Below the pieces are notes generated by a model. It was not told the origin of the DNA. It did no database searches and was given only the letters and a program-made list of their open reading frames with translations. Of a stretch of 64,000 nucleotides of DNA, positions 63,541 to 64,000 are shown one piece after another. The position numbers and the translations under genes were made by a program. Source of the stretch: Streptomyces sp. NBC_01296 (GTDB lineage Bacteria > Actinomycetota > Actinomycetes > Streptomycetales > Streptomycetaceae); contig NZ_CP130720.1 of assembly GCF_035984415.1 (NCBI RefSeq), positions 6,262,001-6,326,000 on the forward strand, in the 5' to 3' direction. Positions within the stretch are counted from its first letter, which is position 1. The number at the start of each line of letters is the position of its first letter.

Positions 63541-64000
63541 CCGCCCAGCTCGATGCACCCCACGACCTCGTCGGAATCGGCATCGGCCCCTCGAACCTGT
63601 CCCTCGCCGCCCTGGCCCACGGCCTCCCCCAGCAAGGGACCGGCGAACTCGCCACCGCCTTCTACGACCAGCGCCACGACTTCCGCTGGCACCCCGGACT
63701 CCTCATCGACGGCACCACCCTCCAGGTCCCCTTCCTCGCCGACCTCGTCACCTTCGCCGACCCCACCAGCCCCTGGACCTTCCTCAACTACCTCAAGCAC
63801 AAGGAGCGGCTCTTCCCCTTCTACTTCGCCGAGCAGTTCCACATCCAGCGCGCCGAATACGACGCCTACTGCCGCTGGGTCGCCGGCCGCCTGCCCGGAC
63901 TCCACTTCGGCCACCAGGTCGACGCCGTCCGCTGGAACCCCGAACGCGACCTCTTCGAAGTCGACTACACCCAACTCGACACCGACGGCGAAGCCGAAGC
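63537..64000 (+). CDS. lysine/ornithine N-monooxygenase, N-terminal part (DesB-like)
   Basis: 154 residues up to the window end. FAD motif DLVGIGIGPSNLSLAALAH, then FYDQRHDFRWHPGLLIDGTTLQVPFLADLVTFADPTSPWTFLNYL (residues about 43-88) are the signature of flavin N-hydroxylases of siderophore pathways. Coupled to the decarboxylase; expected to hydroxylate the resulting diamine (cadaverine). Downstream acyltransferase and NIS synthetase genes would be outside the window. Confidence 0.9.
   Translation, partial: MTAQLDAPHDLVGIGIGPSNLSLAALAHGLPQQGTGELATAFYDQRHDFRWHPGLLIDGTTLQVPFLADLVTFADPTSPWTFLNYLKHKERLFPFYFAEQFHIQRAEYDAYCRWVAGRLPGLHFGHQVDAVRWNPERDLFEVDYTQLDTDGEAE

Overview
The window looks like a stretch of a Streptomyces chromosome. 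GC content is very high, third codon positions are almost always G or C, GTG (and a few TTG) starts are common, genes overlap by 4 bases in many places, and a trpM-like gene sits between trpC and trpB. The amino-acid part resembles the arrangement I remember for S. coelicolor, but I cannot confirm a species.

Layout. (1) 1-4281: distal histidine operon, hisB(partial)-small membrane protein-hisH-priA-ridA-hisF, closed by a 12-bp hairpin, then a convergent TIGR03085-type gene and hisI. (2) 4301-10917: trpE, a Trp-operon membrane protein, an HGxxPAAW small membrane protein, a DUF2752 protein, then trpC-trpM-trpB-trpA and a terminator. (3) 11044-13141: DsbA-like thioredoxin-fold protein and lgt. 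(4) 13253-21045, minus strand: one tightly coupled seven-gene operon with four consecutive ADP-ribosylglycohydrolase paralogues, a ribokinase, a CaiB/BaiF CoA-transferase and an HpcH/HpaI (CitE-like) lyase. (5) 21317-28398: VIT-family transporter and gltB-gltD. (6) 28399-30755: a possible rearrangement scar with two short divergent genes, then a secreted DUF1906 protein. (7) 30752-34827, minus strand: a polymorphic-toxin locus with two WXG100 proteins, a protein with a C-terminal RNase A-like domain, a probable immunity gene, then a second RNase A-like fragment lacking the N-terminal His motif and a CdiI-type immunity gene.

(8) 34939-40742: accessory genes (PPOX-fold, TerF-type vWA, PadR regulator, SDR, alpha/beta hydrolase, tRNA-like element, methyltransferase, small membrane proteins). 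(9) 40724-45581 and 48842-54051: two blocks that gene for gene resemble the KstR2 regulon of mycobacteria (FadE pair, IpdF-like, KstR2-like TetR, FadA6-like; IpdC, IpdB, IpdA, EchA20, two SDRs), the pathway for rings C and D of steroids. Each block has a divergent promoter region carrying the same 16-bp operator-like sequence (15 of 16 bases identical). Between them lie a cold-shock protein gene, a DEAD-box helicase and a secreted tyrosine phosphatase. (10) 54101-56158: MarR regulator and divergent DHA2-type MFS exporter with two copies of a 20-bp palindrome between them. (11) 56372-61821: HExxH protein with zinc ribbon, secreted trypsin-like protease, a fused two-component relic, chorismate mutase, aminopeptidase N. 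(12) 62140-64000: PLP decarboxylase and the start of an N-hydroxylase, the first two steps of a hydroxamate siderophore pathway, cut by the window edge.

The most promising items for new biology are the ADP-ribosylglycohydrolase/ribokinase/CoA-lyase operon, the two-tier RNase A toxin-immunity locus, and the split steroid-degradation regulon with its shared operator.
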